Assembly (NCBI GenBank): GCA_030691435.1
Contig: JAUYEK010000257.1
Coordinates: 1 to 14,013, forward strand
Direction: 5' to 3'
Origin: Sulfuricella sp.
GTDB taxonomy: Bacteria; Pseudomonadota; Gammaproteobacteria; Burkholderiales; Sulfuricellaceae
Length of the DNA stretch: 14,013 nucleotides
Shown: positions 13,812-14,013 of the stretch, in pieces
Position numbering within the stretch: the stretch's first letter is position 1
Layout: the number at the start of each line of letters is the position of its first letter
Position numbers and translations under genes: made by a program
Notes under the pieces: model-generated
What the model was told of the DNA's origin: nothing
The model's database searches: none
Seen by the model: only the letters and a program-made list of their open reading frames with translations

Positions 13812-13937
13812 ATGGCAAAGAATCTTACCAAAATCCTGGCAGACCTTCCTCTGAAACGCCGCCTGGAAATCCAGGCGCGCGCAGCGATGCTGGCCAAGGT
13901 TGCATCAGATCGGATCAAGTCCAATAGCAGCCGATAG
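13812..13937 (+). pseudogene. truncated second HigA copy (N-terminal 41 residues)
   Basis: The frame MAKNLTKILADLPLKRRLEI followed by QARAAMLA repeats the first 28 residues of the intact HigA at 13106 with many conservative changes. It then breaks off into KVASDRIKSNSSR and a stop, with no helix-turn-helix. It begins 10 bases after the preceding stop and has no clear ribosome site. The divergence from the intact copy is too large for a recent duplication, so it is probably the remnant of an independent HigBA module that was recombined away. The frame stays open upstream of this ATG, but that part overlaps the HTH_37 gene and is a shadow. Confidence 0.75.
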
Positions 13938-13940
13938 CTA

Positions 13941-13963
13941 TGGGGTATTACTGGGGGTATTTA
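13941..13963. repeat. G-rich direct repeats TGGGGTATTA / TGGGGGTATTTA
   Basis: Two near-identical units lie one base apart just after the truncated antitoxin. I recall runs of GGGGGTA units close to attachment sites or upstream of P4-type tyrosine integrase genes in Proteobacteria, but the window ends before any integrase could be seen. Confidence 0.4.
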
Positions 13964-13965
13964 TA

Positions 13966-13997
13966 GAAATCGCACCATTAAACACAAGGCCGATTTC
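13966..13997. other. inverted repeat at the window end
   Basis: GAAATCG (13966-13972) is complementary to CGATTTC (13991-13997), with an overlapping alternative pair TTAAAC (13978-13983) / GTTTAA (13998-14003). Competing short stems of this kind may be regulatory or chance; nothing else is visible between 13938 and the end. Confidence 0.25.
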
Positions 13998-14013
13998 GTT
14001 TAACCCGGATTAT

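Overview
The window reads as chromosome of a betaproteobacterium-like respiratory bacterium. The basis is GC-rich housekeeping genes in the order TRZ/ATZ amidohydrolase - ubiG - HAD phosphatase, a molybdopterin respiratory operon, a one-piece ssrA (tmRNA) with the tag ANDENYALAA, and protein wording typical of Proteobacteria. The genus cannot be fixed from sequence alone; a sulfur- or iron-oxidising relative of the Nitrosomonadales is a guess.

Layout. (1) 1-1692, plus strand: the 3' end of an amidohydrolase gene, ubiG (ubiquinone/menaquinone methylation) and a Gph/MupP-type HAD phosphatase. They are packed with 4-base and 1-base overlaps, so probably one transcript. (2) 1736-7303, minus strand: a five-gene respiratory operon read from 7303 downward. 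It encodes a Tat-exported Mo-bisPGD catalytic subunit, a four-cluster ferredoxin subunit, an NrfD/PsrC-type membrane quinone subunit, a TorD-type chaperone and a HybE-like protein. A 105-base REP-like palindromic element lies between the membrane subunit and the chaperones. An FNR/Anr-type box (TTGAC-N4-ATCAA) lies about 75 bases upstream of the first gene. (3) 7529-7935: ssrA with a strong intrinsic terminator. (4) 8084-12464, minus strand: a visibly AT-richer accessory block that converges on ssrA. It holds a conserved-looking 73-residue protein, a large GHKL (MutL/MORC-like) ATPase, a frameshifted Vsr-type nicking endonuclease and an intact C5-cytosine methyltransferase. A good sigma-70 promoter sits upstream and an intrinsic terminator downstream. 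(5) 12504-14013: a REPIN-like palindrome, then a decaying toxin-antitoxin cluster: a HigB-type toxin gene with a 5' frameshift, an intact HigA, a second XRE antitoxin of another subfamily with no toxin in view, and a 41-residue fragment repeating the HigA N-terminus. G-rich direct repeats close the window.

How the parts work together. In the Mo operon, electrons would pass between a periplasmic Mo active site, the Fe-S subunit and the quinone pool through the NrfD subunit. The two small cytoplasmic proteins would check or mature the Tat substrate before export. The substrate is not readable from the sequence; sulfur compounds or arsenic oxyanions are the usual ones for this branch. The GHKL ATPase + Vsr + Dcm operon belongs to the restriction-modification-associated MutL/MORC families. 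In this window it lacks a recognisable helicase or cleaving restriction enzyme, so it is either a reduced defence system or one whose effector is not obvious. The block adjoins ssrA, a classic integration target, and has two broken genes (vsr, higB), which suggests an acquired island under decay. No integrase gene is visible in the window.
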